Origin: Christensenella sp. UBA1750
GTDB lineage: Bacteria > Bacillota > Clostridia > Christensenellales > UBA1750
Assembly (NCBI GenBank): GCA_002315655.1
Contig: DCHO01000010.1
Location: forward strand, 2,189-66,188
Direction: 5' to 3'
DNA length: 64,000 nt
Below, piece after piece: positions 26,284-35,791 of this stretch (positions within the stretch are counted from its first letter, which is position 1; every line of letters begins with the position of its first letter). A model generated the notes under the pieces. It did not search any database. It saw only the letters and a program-made list of their open reading frames with translations, and was not told where the DNA came from. A program made the translations under genes and the position numbers.

Positions 26284-28620
26284 TTATTCAGCCATAACTT
26301 TCACGGTGTCTGCCGCAAGGCTGTTTCCGCCCACGGTGACGGTGACTTCGCCGGGGCTTGTGACCTTGACCACCACAAGCGCACGACCCAAGAAGGTGTG
26401 GCACTGATTGGAACCGTACTGATCCTCGTTGCACGGGTCGCCCGAGAAGAACGCCAGCAGCTCCCCGCCGGAGACCACACAGGAGAGTACGGAGCCGTCC
26501 GTCACCATGCGGTTGCCGTCCTGATCCTGTACCTCCACATCCACATAGAGAAGGTCGCGTCCGTCCGCTTTGACGAAAGCCTTTTCCGCCTTCAAAGCGA
26601 CCTTTGCGGGCTTGCCAACGGTTTTTATGGAATCGCTGCCGACAATTTTTCCGTTCTTGTAGCAGGTGACAGAAATTTCGCCCTTTTCGTAGGGAATATC
26701 GAAGGTGGCAATGCACTTTTCGACCTTGCTTCTGCCTAAGATTCTGCCGTTTATCGACCATTCCGCCTCGTCCGCATCGGCGTACACCTCGCACTTGACG
26801 GGCGAACCCAAGTATTTGTCTTCAAACGTCCATGTGTCGTGCACATCGTACCAGTGCCAGGCGGTGCCGGTGAAGCCCTCGCGGTAGTGCTCAGGATGGG
26901 TGGTAAACAGCTTTACGGAATCTCCCATCCAAACCGCCCTTCTGAAATAAGCGGCGGGCATTTTGAAGCCGCAGAGGTCGAGATCGCCCTGAAAGCAGGA
27001 GCGCCACGGCCAGCCCGCCAGAGAAATCCCGTTGATCACGCCGTCCCGCGCCCACGCCCAGCGGCCTGTGCCGACTTCACCTAAATTGTCCATCGCCGTC
27101 CATGTGTAATCGCCGATGACGTAGGGCAGCTCCTTCACCTTTTTCCAGCTGTCATACAGAGGGATTTTGTGGGTCTCGCTGCCCCAGATCACGCGCTCGG
27201 GGTACTTTTCGTGGTCGTATTCGTACCGCTCCCACAGGTAGTTATAACCGCAAATATCCAGCGGTTCAAACATTCCCTTGGTGCGCTCGTCCCATGAAGT
27301 GTCCGTTTCTCCATTGCCGATGTCCGCATAACCCTTCAAATAGTCGGTCTTGTAGTCCTCCGGGTCGATGCTTTCCGGCTTTTCCCACATGACGCAGGCC
27401 GTTGCGGTGACAGGGCGGGTGGAATCGCATTCCCGAATCTTGGCCGCCATTTTCCGCGCCCACAGTGCGCCGTCGGAGTTGCCGTCCCGCTCAGGCACTT
27501 CGTTGCCGAAAGAATAGGACAGCACGGATGGGTGATTGCGGTCACGCAGCACCATGTAGGACAAATCCCTGTCCCACCAGTCCGCGAACCACAGGTGATA
27601 GTCCAGCGGCGATTTTGGATTCACCCACATATCAAAGGCTTCGTCCATCACATACATTCCCAATCTGTCCGCCGCTTCCAGCAGTGCCAGAGAAGGCGGA
27701 TTGTGAGAAATGCGCACGGAGTTGAAGCCCGCTTCCTTCAAAAGCCGTAGCTTTCTCTCCTCCGCACAGGGGAAGGCCGCCGCGCCCAATGCGCCGTGGT
27801 CATGGTGGATGCACCCGCCACGGAGCAGAACCGACTTGCCATTGACGAGAAGACCATCCTTTGCGTTGACTACAATGGATCGGATGCCAAAGTTCGTGTC
27901 ATCGGTGTCCAGCACATTGCCTTCGCAAAGCAGCTCGGTGTGCAGGGTGTAAAGATAGGGATTGTCTTCATCCCAAAGGGAGGGCTGCTCCACGGTCATT
28001 TCCAGCTCGACTGCGTTTTTGCCGGCAGAGAGCTCGACCTTCTTTTCCGTACAGGCAATGCTGCTCACGGCGGCCTTTACGGTGATCTCCTTCGCTTCAT
28101 CGGCGGAAATGACATAGTTCACCTTAACAATCGCTTTTTCTTCCGAAACGCAGGGCGTTGTCACAAACACATCCCGCGGTTCAATGCGGATGCTGCCGCC
28201 CAGCCACAGGAACACATCGCGGTACACCCCTGCGCCGGAATACCAGCGGGTGGAGGGCTGAATCCCCTCGGTGCGAATGACCAGCTTGTTGGTTCTGCCG
28301 GGACGGAATTTTGCGGACAAGTCCTGCAAATAGGGTGTGTAGCCGTGCGGGTGCATGGAGAGCAGGTCTTCGTTGAGGTAAACGGAGGCGCACATATACG
28401 CGCCGTCCACATCCAGTATCACATGGGAATCGGTGATGCCGGATAGGTATTTCACATACCGCCCGTTCTTCCCCGGCACAAAGGCGTTGGAGCCGTGGTC
28501 AGCGGCGTCCTTGTCCCGGGGCAGGGTGATGGTGTAATCGTTGGGCAAGTCTACGTCACAATAGTGCTTCCCGCCATCCAATGACAGCTTCCAGTCCTTT
28601 GAAATGCAAATCTTTTTCAT
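26284..28620 (-). CDS. GH2 family glycoside hydrolase (beta-galactosidase-like)
   Basis: About 778 residues, no signal peptide. Order: sugar-binding beta domain (1-140, with TRWYSGAGVYRDVFLWL), an immunoglobulin-like domain, the TIM barrel (about 250-560) with acid/base Glu in SYSFGNEVPE and nucleophile Glu in VIWGSETHK, then C-terminal beta domains (DUF4982-type) ending near residue 778. GH2 enzymes cleave beta-galactosides, beta-glucuronides or beta-mannosides; this domain set is most like the beta-galactosidases. ATG 28620 has AAGGAG upstream; a longer form from 28641 lacks one. It follows the second AGE epimerase, so the two probably act in sequence. Confidence 0.9.
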   Translation of the reverse strand: MKKICISKDWKLSLDGGKHYCDVDLPNDYTITLPRDKDAADHGSNAFVPGKNGRYVKYLSGITDSHVILDVDGAYMCASVYLNEDLLSMHPHGYTPYLQDLSAKFRPGRTNKLVIRTEGIQPSTRWYSGAGVYRDVFLWLGGSIRIEPRDVFVTTPCVSEEKAIVKVNYVISADEAKEITVKAAVSSIACTEKKVELSAGKNAVELEMTVEQPSLWDEDNPYLYTLHTELLCEGNVLDTDDTNFGIRSIVVNAKDGLLVNGKSVLLRGGCIHHDHGALGAAAFPCAEERKLRLLKEAGFNSVRISHNPPSLALLEAADRLGMYVMDEAFDMWVNPKSPLDYHLWFADWWDRDLSYMVLRDRNHPSVLSYSFGNEVPERDGNSDGALWARKMAAKIRECDSTRPVTATACVMWEKPESIDPEDYKTDYLKGYADIGNGETDTSWDERTKGMFEPLDICGYNYLWERYEYDHEKYPERVIWGSETHKIPLYDSWKKVKELPYVIGDYTWTAMDNLGEVGTGRWAWARDGVINGISLAGWPWRSCFQGDLDLCGFKMPAAYFRRAVWMGDSVKLFTTHPEHYREGFTGTAWHWYDVHDTWTFEDKYLGSPVKCEVYADADEAEWSINGRILGRSKVEKCIATFDIPYEKGEISVTCYKNGKIVGSDSIKTVGKPAKVALKAEKAFVKADGRDLLYVDVEVQDQDGNRMVTDGSVLSCVVSGGELLAFFSGDPCNEDQYGSNQCHTFLGRALVVVKVTSPGEVTVTVGGNSLAADTVKVMAE

Positions 28621-28686
28621 ACTGTTTCTCCTTCGTATCAAAAAGGACGTGAAAGGGAAATCCTCTCACGTCCCTGCGTTTGTACT

Positions 28687-29904
28687 TTATTCGCCCTTTG
28701 CCTGATGCTTGCGGTAGCGCTCGATGACCTCGAAGCACATTCTGGCATTGTGATAGGGACACACGCCGTCGTCCTGCTTGTTGGGCAGCCAGGGCTTGGA
28801 GCCGTCATAAGAAAGCATGGAGAACCAGCCGCCCTTTTCGTGGTCGATGAGCAGCTTGTCGATGCAGTCATACACGCCCAATGCCGCATCCAGATACTTT
28901 TCGTCTCCGGTTTCCTCCCAGAGGTTCACAAAGCCGACAACGCCTTCATTCTGTTCCCACCAGGAAATGTAGGGACTGACCTTGCCCGTGTTTGGCTCGA
29001 ATTCGGACAGCATCCCGCCGTCCTCGCGTCTGCCGGTCTCGTAGCAGGCCTTGGCAATGTTTACGCAGATGTCCCGGGCGGCACGCTCGCACTCGGGCTC
29101 GTCCAAGACCTCCACGGTCTCCATCATCAGCCAGGATCCTTCGATGTCGTGCCCATAGGAGATTTCGTTGGTGGTGGGTGTCCAGTCGCGCTTCTGGAAG
29201 TAATAGTAGTGATGAATGTCCTGATTGACGATCTTGTTCAGCATCACATAGAGCTGCTGGCGCAGGGAATTTCTCGTCTTCATGGAATCGTCCACGCGGC
29301 AGAGGCAGGTGTAGGCTTCCAGCAGATGCAGGTGGGTGTTCATGGTCTTGACGTCGAAGGGAGAGCGGTTCATCCCCTTGATCCAAGGCGCAACCTTCCA
29401 ATCGGCGGTGCAGGATTCATAGAAGCCCTTGAACTCCGCGTCATAGTCGTACTTTTCCAGCAGATCGCGGGTCTCGATAGCAAGGCGCAGCGCTTCCCGG
29501 TCTCCGAAAGCGCGGTTGTACTCGGAAAGACCGTAAATGGCAAAGGCATTGCCGTAGATGTATTTGTGGTCATCAATTACATCGCCCTTGTAGTCCACAC
29601 GGGAATACCAGCCGCCGTTCTTCTTGTCGTAGAAGTGTTCAAGGAGGAAATCATAGGCGCGCTTGGCCATGTCCTTGTACTTCTCATCTCCCAGGATGCG
29701 ATAGGCGGAGGCAAACGTCCACACCAGGCGGGCAGCTAAGGTGATAAATTTGGAATGGCCTTCGACGGGCTTGTTGTCGTAATCCACAGCGCCCCACCAG
29801 CCGCCGTACTGCTCGTCCACGCCGTAGGTCATCCACCAGGGCAGCAGGTTTTCGGTTAAGTCCTTGTAGCATTTCTGATACAGCTCTTCAAATTTCGGAT
29901 TCAT
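28687..29904 (-). CDS. AGE-family sugar 2-epimerase (cellobiose 2-epimerase-like), copy 2
   Basis: 405 residues, collinear with the copy at 15930-17147 and sharing RLVWTFASAYRILGDEKY, YGNAFAIYGLSEY, NTHLHLLEAYTCL, YGHDIEGSWLMMETVEVL and PYHNARMCFEVIERY. These hold the catalytic His positions of the family. Expected to epimerise glucose/mannose-type reducing ends. It heads a two-gene transcript with the GH2 enzyme from a near-consensus promoter (TTGCAA-17-TATAAT), which suggests that the disaccharide it epimerises is a GH2 substrate or product. Confidence 0.88.
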   Translation of the reverse strand: MNPKFEELYQKCYKDLTENLLPWWMTYGVDEQYGGWWGAVDYDNKPVEGHSKFITLAARLVWTFASAYRILGDEKYKDMAKRAYDFLLEHFYDKKNGGWYSRVDYKGDVIDDHKYIYGNAFAIYGLSEYNRAFGDREALRLAIETRDLLEKYDYDAEFKGFYESCTADWKVAPWIKGMNRSPFDVKTMNTHLHLLEAYTCLCRVDDSMKTRNSLRQQLYVMLNKIVNQDIHHYYYFQKRDWTPTTNEISYGHDIEGSWLMMETVEVLDEPECERAARDICVNIAKACYETGRREDGGMLSEFEPNTGKVSPYISWWEQNEGVVGFVNLWEETGDEKYLDAALGVYDCIDKLLIDHEKGGWFSMLSYDGSKPWLPNKQDDGVCPYHNARMCFEVIERYRKHQAKGE

Positions 29905-29944
29905 GTTCTGTGATTCTCCTTTGTTTCATTTGAACTTAACATTT

Positions 29945-29973
29945 ATTATACACGGTTTACTTTCATATTGCAA
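29945..29973 (-). promoter_or_regulatory. Promoter of the AGE copy 2 / GH2 transcript
   Basis: On the minus strand TTGCAA (29973-29968), a 17-base spacer and TATAAT (29950-29945). Confidence 0.8.
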
Positions 29974-30022
29974 TACTATTTCTTTAAGAAAAATTATCCT
30001 TTTATTTTATTTGATAAAGTGC

Positions 30023-30028
30023 TATACT
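30023..30028 (+). promoter_or_regulatory. Probable -10 element for the glycyl radical enzyme operon
   Basis: TATACT 36 bases before the activase start. The -35 is weak (AT-rich), which would fit a promoter needing an activator. Confidence 0.45.
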
Positions 30029-30063
30029 GAAAACAACAATATTGATATGGAGGTTTTCCATTC

Positions 30064-30954
30064 ATGGGTATCTTAACAACCATTCAGCGGTTTTCGCTGC
30101 ACGACGGCCCCGGCATCCGCTCCACGGTGTTCTTCAAGGGCTGCAATATGCGCTGTGCCTGGTGCCACAACCCGGAGACCCTTTCTCTGGAACCCCAAGT
30201 CCTCTATTATCAGCTCAAATGCGTGGGCTGCGGAGCCTGTGCCGCAGTTTGCCCCGCCCATAAGGTTGTAAACGGCAAAATGGTCTATGACCGCTCCTTG
30301 TGCGCCGACAACGGCAAGTGTGCCGAGGTGTGCTTCTCCGGCGCGCTGGAAACCTGTGGAAAAGAGTATGCCGTGCAGGAAATCATCGACGAAGTGATAC
30401 AGGACAAGGACTATTATGAAACCTCAGGCGGCGGCGTGACCTTATCCGGCGGCGAGGTGCTGCTGCAAGCGCCCTTTGCAAAGGACGTGCTGCACGCGCT
30501 GAAAGAAAGCGGCATCTCCACCGCCATCGAATCCAACCTTGCCGTGGACTTCTCCGTTCTCGAGCCGCTTCTCCCCGACCTCGACCTCGTTATGTGCGAC
30601 CTGAAAATCTGGGACGAGGAATCGCACAAAAAGTGGACGGGCGTTTCCAACAAAAAGGTTATCGAGAACATCGAAAAGTTGGGAGAAACCGGCATTCCCC
30701 TCATCGTGCGCACGCCGCTCATCCCCGGCGCTACCGCAACCGAGGAAAATATCAGCGCAATCGCGCAGTTCGTGTCGCAGCTGCCCAATATGAAAACCTA
30801 TGAGCTGCTGAACTTTAACCCCTTAGGCGGCAGCAAATATCAGGCCTTGGCAGAAGACAATCCCTTTGCCTCCGCCAAACCCTTCGCAGATGCGCAGCTT
30901 GCCGTTTTCCGCGCCGCAGCAGAAAAGTTCTGCGGCAAAGTATCCGTGAATTGA
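30064..30954 (+). CDS. Glycyl radical enzyme activase (radical SAM)
   Basis: 296 residues. Installs the glycyl radical on the partner enzyme. The N-terminus has IQRFSLHDGPGIRSTVFFKGC and the radical-SAM cluster CNMRCAWC (Cys-x3-Cys-x2-Cys). A ferredoxin-like insert follows: CVGCGACAAVCP (complete), then CADNGKCAEVCF, where the second Cys of the usual four is Asn and the Pro is Phe. The SAM-binding SGGGVTLSGGEVLLQ segment is present, and VMCDLKIWDEESHKKWTG is typical. GGAGG precedes ATG 30064. The GRE gene follows 11 bases after the stop codon. Confidence 0.93.
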   Translation: MGILTTIQRFSLHDGPGIRSTVFFKGCNMRCAWCHNPETLSLEPQVLYYQLKCVGCGACAAVCPAHKVVNGKMVYDRSLCADNGKCAEVCFSGALETCGKEYAVQEIIDEVIQDKDYYETSGGGVTLSGGEVLLQAPFAKDVLHALKESGISTAIESNLAVDFSVLEPLLPDLDLVMCDLKIWDEESHKKWTGVSNKKVIENIEKLGETGIPLIVRTPLIPGATATEENISAIAQFVSQLPNMKTYELLNFNPLGGSKYQALAEDNPFASAKPFADAQLAVFRAAAEKFCGKVSVN

Positions 30955-30965
30955 GGTGAACACTC

Positions 30966-33158
30966 ATGCGTGACAGAATCAATCAGCTTCCCATTGACAC
31001 CGATGTTTCCTACCGCAACCGTCTGTCCATCCTGCGCGAGCGCAAGATTGAAGACACCAAGGACAAAGCGGGCATCAATTCCTTCACCGACGGCGACGAC
31101 TACGGCGCCATCGCCCCGCCGAAGGATTATCATTTCAAGCCTCTGCCCAACCACAAGAACGGTTCTTTCTACGGCTATGAGGGTTGGAGCCAGAATTTCT
31201 TCAAGCTGATGAGCGAGCATCCCATCGCCATTGACCCCTGCGATGCCTTTGCCTGCCGCTGGATGAACTGCATGAGCTGGATGCGCCGCGACTCCGGCAC
31301 CAACAAGTTCAATCCCGATATGTCCTATGAGCATCTGAAACCCATTCAGCAAAAGTACGGCATTGTGCCCGGCATCGGCGCGGACGCGCACTTCGGCGGG
31401 GATTACACCATCGGTTTGCAGCTTGGTTTTGGCGGGCTCATGGACAAGCTGGTGGAATACCGCTACAAAAACCCCGGCAACGACGATTTTTATGACGCGG
31501 AGATTCTCACCGTCATGGGCGTTCAGGCTTGGATCCGCAATGCCTGCAAGGAGATCGAGAAGGACATTCTCATCGAAACCCACCCCGAACTGAAAGAGAA
31601 CCTTAAACAGATGCTCGCCTGCAACGAATATCTGATCGAGGGCGCCCCCAGAACCCTGCGCGAAGCCTGTCAGTGGATTTGCTGGTTCAACATGGCCTCC
31701 CGCGAATACAACCGCGACGGTGCGGGCTGCCAGTTGGACGAGACCCTGCGCCCCTACTACGAAAAGGACAAGGAAAACGGAATCCTGACCGACGACGAAG
31801 CCCGCTACTATATCGCCTGTCTGCTGCTCAACGACCCCCACTACTACCAGTTGGGCGGTCTGTCCCCCGAGGGCAAGGATATGGTCTCCCCCTTCTCCTA
31901 CCTCATTTTGGAGGCCGCCGACTGGCTGGATTCCTCCTGCAACCTGACCGTCCGCGTCCACGACAGCATGGACATGAACTTCCTGCACAAGTCCGTGGAC
32001 TACCTTTTCAAGCGCAAGAACGGCTGGCCGCGCTTCTCCGGCGACAAGGCACTGTCCGAAGGCTTTATGAAGAAGGGCTACCCCGTGGAGCTTGCCCGTC
32101 AGCGCGTGGCTGTCGGCTGCCACTGGATGAGCCTTCCCGGCTGGGAATACACCTTAAACGACTGCGTGAAGGTGAACTGCACCAAGGTCTTCACCGTGGC
32201 CTTTGAGGAAATGATGGAGGGCGACGGCGAGAAGTCCACCGAAGAGCTGTGGAAGCTTTACGAAAAGCACATGGCAATCGCCGTGAAGGCCACCGCCGAC
32301 GGCATTTTCTTCCATCTGGACAACCAGTACAAGAACGAGCCGGAGCTGATGCTGAACCTCATCTCCCACGGCCCCGTGGAAAAAGGCATGGATATGTCCC
32401 ATGGCGGCGCAGAATACTACAATATGTGCATTGACGGCACCGGCATTGCCACGGTTTCCGACTCCTTCGCCGCCCTGCAGCAGCGCGTGGAAGTGGAAAA
32501 GAAGCTCACCTTTGAAAAGGTATATGAGGTCATTAAAAACAACTACGAAGGCGCGGAGGGCGAATACATCCGCATGATGCTGCACGCCTCTGCCCGTTAC
32601 GGCGGCGGCAACACCTTGGGCGACAAATGGGCGGTGCGCATTTCCGATTCCTTCACCGCGCAGGTCAATGCCATGGACGAAATGCGTCCTCCCGTCAAGT
32701 TCATCCCCGGTTGGTTCTCCTGGTCGAACACCATTCAGTTGGGGAAGGTCTGCTGTGCCACGCCCAACGGACGCAAGGACGGCGAGCCCATCAACCACGG
32801 CGCGAACCCCCACCCCGGCTTCCGCAAGGACGGCGCACTGACCGCCATGACCAACGCCATCTGCTCCATCCAGTGCGGCTACGGCAACACCTGCCCCGTG
32901 CAGCTGGAGCTTGACCCCGGCATGGCCAGAGGCGAGGAAAACGTGCAGAAGATCTGTGATTACATCCTCACCCTGTTCCGCAAGGGCGGCACGCTGCTCA
33001 ACATCAACATCATCAACGCCGAGCAGATTTTGGCGGCGGACAAGAACCCCGAGCTGTTCCCCGATTTGGTTGTGCGCGTCACAGGCTTTATGGCCTACTT
33101 CTGCCTGCTGACCCCCGAATTCAGAAAGCTGGTTGTGGACAGAATTCTTGTAGCGTAA
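30966..33158 (+). CDS. Glycyl radical enzyme of uncharacterised type
   Basis: 730 residues, somewhat shorter than the usual 780-850. The C-terminal glycyl radical loop VVRVTGFMAYF carries Gly707, and residues DKNPELFPDLVVRVTG match the family well. The thiyl-radical Cys is Cys385 in AVGCHWMSLPG, where dehydratases and C-N or C-S lyases have Gly-Cys-x-Glu and pyruvate formate-lyase has Cys-Cys. A following NDCVKVNC adds two more Cys. GAGGTG precedes ATG 30966. With its activase upstream it is a complete two-gene unit inside a sugar-catabolism region. It is oxygen-sensitive by nature, implying an anaerobe. The reaction is unknown; a sugar or sugar-acid substrate is inference. Confidence 0.9.
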   Translation: MRDRINQLPIDTDVSYRNRLSILRERKIEDTKDKAGINSFTDGDDYGAIAPPKDYHFKPLPNHKNGSFYGYEGWSQNFFKLMSEHPIAIDPCDAFACRWMNCMSWMRRDSGTNKFNPDMSYEHLKPIQQKYGIVPGIGADAHFGGDYTIGLQLGFGGLMDKLVEYRYKNPGNDDFYDAEILTVMGVQAWIRNACKEIEKDILIETHPELKENLKQMLACNEYLIEGAPRTLREACQWICWFNMASREYNRDGAGCQLDETLRPYYEKDKENGILTDDEARYYIACLLLNDPHYYQLGGLSPEGKDMVSPFSYLILEAADWLDSSCNLTVRVHDSMDMNFLHKSVDYLFKRKNGWPRFSGDKALSEGFMKKGYPVELARQRVAVGCHWMSLPGWEYTLNDCVKVNCTKVFTVAFEEMMEGDGEKSTEELWKLYEKHMAIAVKATADGIFFHLDNQYKNEPELMLNLISHGPVEKGMDMSHGGAEYYNMCIDGTGIATVSDSFAALQQRVEVEKKLTFEKVYEVIKNNYEGAEGEYIRMMLHASARYGGGNTLGDKWAVRISDSFTAQVNAMDEMRPPVKFIPGWFSWSNTIQLGKVCCATPNGRKDGEPINHGANPHPGFRKDGALTAMTNAICSIQCGYGNTCPVQLELDPGMARGEENVQKICDYILTLFRKGGTLLNINIINAEQILAADKNPELFPDLVVRVTGFMAYFCLLTPEFRKLVVDRILVA

Positions 33159-33183
33159 AAAGCTCCGATATTACAGACAAAAG

Positions 33184-33224
33184 AAATCCTCTCGGAATTG
33201 CAATTGCTTCCGGGAGGATTTTCC
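33184..33224. terminator. Terminator between the GRE operon and the isomerase gene
   Basis: AAATCCTCTCGGAA pairs with TTCCGGGAGGATTT around TTGCAATTGC; T-rich on the plus-strand side (TTTTCC), A-rich on the other. Confidence 0.85.
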
Positions 33225-33237
33225 TATAGGTGCTAAA

Positions 33238-33960
33238 TTATTCCTGAGCTTTTAAGAACTCGATGCAGATTTTGGCTTCGGTGAGTCCATCAGGCTGCAG
33301 GGTTTCGGACTCGACCACCATGTCAATGCCCATTTCCACAGCCTTCTTGTAGACCTTTGCGCAGGGAGCGGTGCCCTGACCCAGAGGCTTGCCCTCGCGG
33401 TTGGCGAAGCCGTCCTTGATGTGGATGACGTGCAAACGATCCTTAAACTGCTCCATCATGGCTATGGGATCCTTGCCGCCGGCATAAGCCCAGAAGGTGT
33501 CGATTTCAAGGTCGCAGGTGCAGCGGGTGACGATCTCGTCATAGATGATCTGGCCGTCCTCGTTGGGCTTGAACTCATGATCGTGGTTGTGATAGCCCAG
33601 AGAAATGCCTTCCTTGGCCAGAAGCGGCTGATACTTGTTCATCACGTCGATGAAGGCATCCAGCTTTTCCTTGGTCTTGAGGTCAGCGCCGGGCACGATC
33701 AGGCGGTTGCAGCCGATGGCCTTGTGATAGGCAACGGTGCCCTCGAAATCGTCCACGAAAGCGTTCCAGCCGGTGTGGGTGCCGGAAGCACGCAGACCAT
33801 ACTTGTCGAGCCAGCCCTTGATGGTCTCGGCGGGGATGCCGAAGAAACCGGCAAACTCCACGTTCTTGTAGCCCATTTCGGCAAGAGCCTTTAATGCGCC
33901 TTCCATGTTGTCCTTGGTGATGTCGCGGACGGAATACATCTGAATACCGTAGTCACGCAT
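33238..33960 (-). CDS. Sugar phosphate isomerase/epimerase-like TIM-barrel protein, copy 2
   Basis: About 240 residues of the xylose-isomerase-like fold. Metal-site positions appear in SLGYHNHDHEFKP (Glu/His), CDLEIDTFWAYAGG (Asp), VIHIKDG (His) and MVVESE (Glu). The start MRDYGIQMYSVRDIT at 33960 is typical of the family; 11 extra residues from 33993 have no binding site. It lies next to two oxidoreductases often found with such isomerases. Substrate unknown. Confidence 0.83.
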   Translation of the reverse strand: MRDYGIQMYSVRDITKDNMEGALKALAEMGYKNVEFAGFFGIPAETIKGWLDKYGLRASGTHTGWNAFVDDFEGTVAYHKAIGCNRLIVPGADLKTKEKLDAFIDVMNKYQPLLAKEGISLGYHNHDHEFKPNEDGQIIYDEIVTRCTCDLEIDTFWAYAGGKDPIAMMEQFKDRLHVIHIKDGFANREGKPLGQGTAPCAKVYKKAVEMGIDMVVESETLQPDGLTEAKICIEFLKAQE

Positions 33961-34046
33961 ACGTTTATACCCCCATAATTTTTCTGCAAGCAAACTTACA
34001 GATGTGATGTCATAATCATAACATATTTATTAAAAATATGCTATAC

Positions 34047-35780
34047 TTATTTGACCTCTAAACTGAAAATATGTGCTTTTTCTTCGCCCCATGTGGCAAG
34101 CGGGATGAAATGCAGCTCCCCAACCGTGGAATTGAGCTTCACGCGCACAAGGCGGCTGTGGTTGTTGGCTTCTTCAAAAAGCACTTTGCCGTTTTCGTCC
34201 GTTACCTTGAAGGCTTTGACCATCGTGGGCGGCACGAAGGCTTCCGGCAGTCCCAACGGGCGGTTGCAGATCATATTTCTGCCCAATTCGTGCTCATAAT
34301 GGGCGCGGTTTAAGTCACTGTCAAAGACAATGCGCAGCTGCGAAACCTTTGTGGGTGCATCAAAGGCAAATTCGATGCTCTCCCCCATATCCACTGTCAC
34401 ACCGTTGCCTTTCCCGTCGATGGGTCTGTCCCAGCCGTTGCGCAGGGCTTCGTATTTCGCGTCCAGCTTGCCTAAACAGCTCACCTTGCGCGGAATGCGC
34501 GGCAGATAGGCATCGTCGTCCTGCAGCCAGTCCTGCAAGGTGGAAAGCTGCTGTTCATACACGCCGCGGGGTGAAAGTCCGTATTTCACCGCGACAGCCG
34601 CCGCCGTGCCCGCCGCCTGTCCCAGCATGGAGCAGGTCGCCATCACACGGGAGGCGGACATGGCGGTGTGGGTGACGGAAATGTTGCGCCCGGCGAAGAA
34701 CAGGTTGGAAATGTTCTTGGAATATAAGCATCTATACGGGATGCCAAAGGGCGACGGAGCGGGGTGGAAGATATTCGGCGGATTTTTCGTCTCGATGCCC
34801 ATGGGGTCGTGGTCGTCCATCGTCCAGCCGCCAAAGGCCACCACATCGGGGAATTTCCCGCCGTCGCGGACTTCGTTCTGGGTCATAATGTGGTCACCAA
34901 CATACCGCCGGCTTTCGCGCTTTCCGGGCAGAATCCCCATCCAGTCCAGCCGCCAGTTGGCGTTCTTCTCTTTATTCTCCGGGTCATTTTTGATGAAGTC
35001 CCAAATTCCGTAGGCGACCTTCAGCAGCTCGTCCCGGATTTCCTCGGCATCGGAAATGGTGTCCTTCGTGCCGCCCAGCTCCATGTACCAGTAGTTTTCC
35101 GTCTCGCAGCTCATATCGGGCAGACGGTAGGGCAGGTCTTCCTTGGTGTAGTGGTTCGCCCAAGTCGGGGCAATGAAGGTCGAGGGCTTTATCTCCTGCC
35201 GCGCCTGAATGAGACAGGAATTGCCCATGGTCTTTCTGTCGGCTTCGATTGGCGCAATGTCCTCGTCAAATTCCTCGCGGCTCTCTCTGCCGACCCGATA
35301 TTCCGCGCCCGTCAGCGGAGCCAGCACGGAATCACCGGAGCAATCCGCGAAACATTTCGCCCTGACGATGTGCTTTTGCTGGGTGGTCATCTGCCAGCCG
35401 GTGACGGAAACGATGGTGTCGCCCTCCATCTGCGCATCCATGCAGGAGCAGTTGAGAAGCAGGGTTAGCCCTTCCTGAAACTTTGCTTTTTCGTATAAAA
35501 TCCCGTCCCAGATGGAATAATTCTTGTCCGGGTTGCGGTACATATTGTCCATGGCGATCTCTTCCAGCAGCCCGGTTTCGCGGTTGTTGTCGCCGTGTGC
35601 GCCGCAGACCCACATCCGAATCTCGGACGAGCAGTTTCCGCCCAGCATGGGTCTATCCTGCATCAGCAGCACCTTTGCCCCGTGCCGCGCTGCGGAGATG
35701 GCAGCGAACATTCCCGCCAGACCGCCGCCGACCACGCAAAAGTCGACCTCATGGGTGATGGTTTTGAAAACATTACTCAT
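34047..35780 (-). CDS. FAD-dependent oxidoreductase with C-terminal beta domain, copy 2
   Basis: 577 residues. The N-terminal fold VDFCVVGGGLAGMFAAISAARHG and LLMQDRPMLGGNCSSEIRMWVCG mark the FAD_oxidored family, with CFADCSGDSVLAPLTGAEYR as the second FAD segment. Residues about 430-577 form an extra beta-sandwich (VDMGESIEFAFDAPTKVSQLRI), like discoidin-type domains. It follows a Gfo/Idh gene after an internal hairpin at 35792-35821. The substrate is unknown; association with glycan-use genes is known for the family. Confidence 0.83.
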   Translation of the reverse strand: MSNVFKTITHEVDFCVVGGGLAGMFAAISAARHGAKVLLMQDRPMLGGNCSSEIRMWVCGAHGDNNRETGLLEEIAMDNMYRNPDKNYSIWDGILYEKAKFQEGLTLLLNCSCMDAQMEGDTIVSVTGWQMTTQQKHIVRAKCFADCSGDSVLAPLTGAEYRVGRESREEFDEDIAPIEADRKTMGNSCLIQARQEIKPSTFIAPTWANHYTKEDLPYRLPDMSCETENYWYMELGGTKDTISDAEEIRDELLKVAYGIWDFIKNDPENKEKNANWRLDWMGILPGKRESRRYVGDHIMTQNEVRDGGKFPDVVAFGGWTMDDHDPMGIETKNPPNIFHPAPSPFGIPYRCLYSKNISNLFFAGRNISVTHTAMSASRVMATCSMLGQAAGTAAAVAVKYGLSPRGVYEQQLSTLQDWLQDDDAYLPRIPRKVSCLGKLDAKYEALRNGWDRPIDGKGNGVTVDMGESIEFAFDAPTKVSQLRIVFDSDLNRAHYEHELGRNMICNRPLGLPEAFVPPTMVKAFKVTDENGKVLFEEANNHSRLVRVKLNSTVGELHFIPLATWGEEKAHIFSLEVK

Positions 35781-35791
35781 TGCAATACCTC

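Noticed and set aside
30840..32123. 427-residue open frame opposite the GRE operon
   Set aside because: It lies over two well-supported genes; its composition is that of an antisense shadow.
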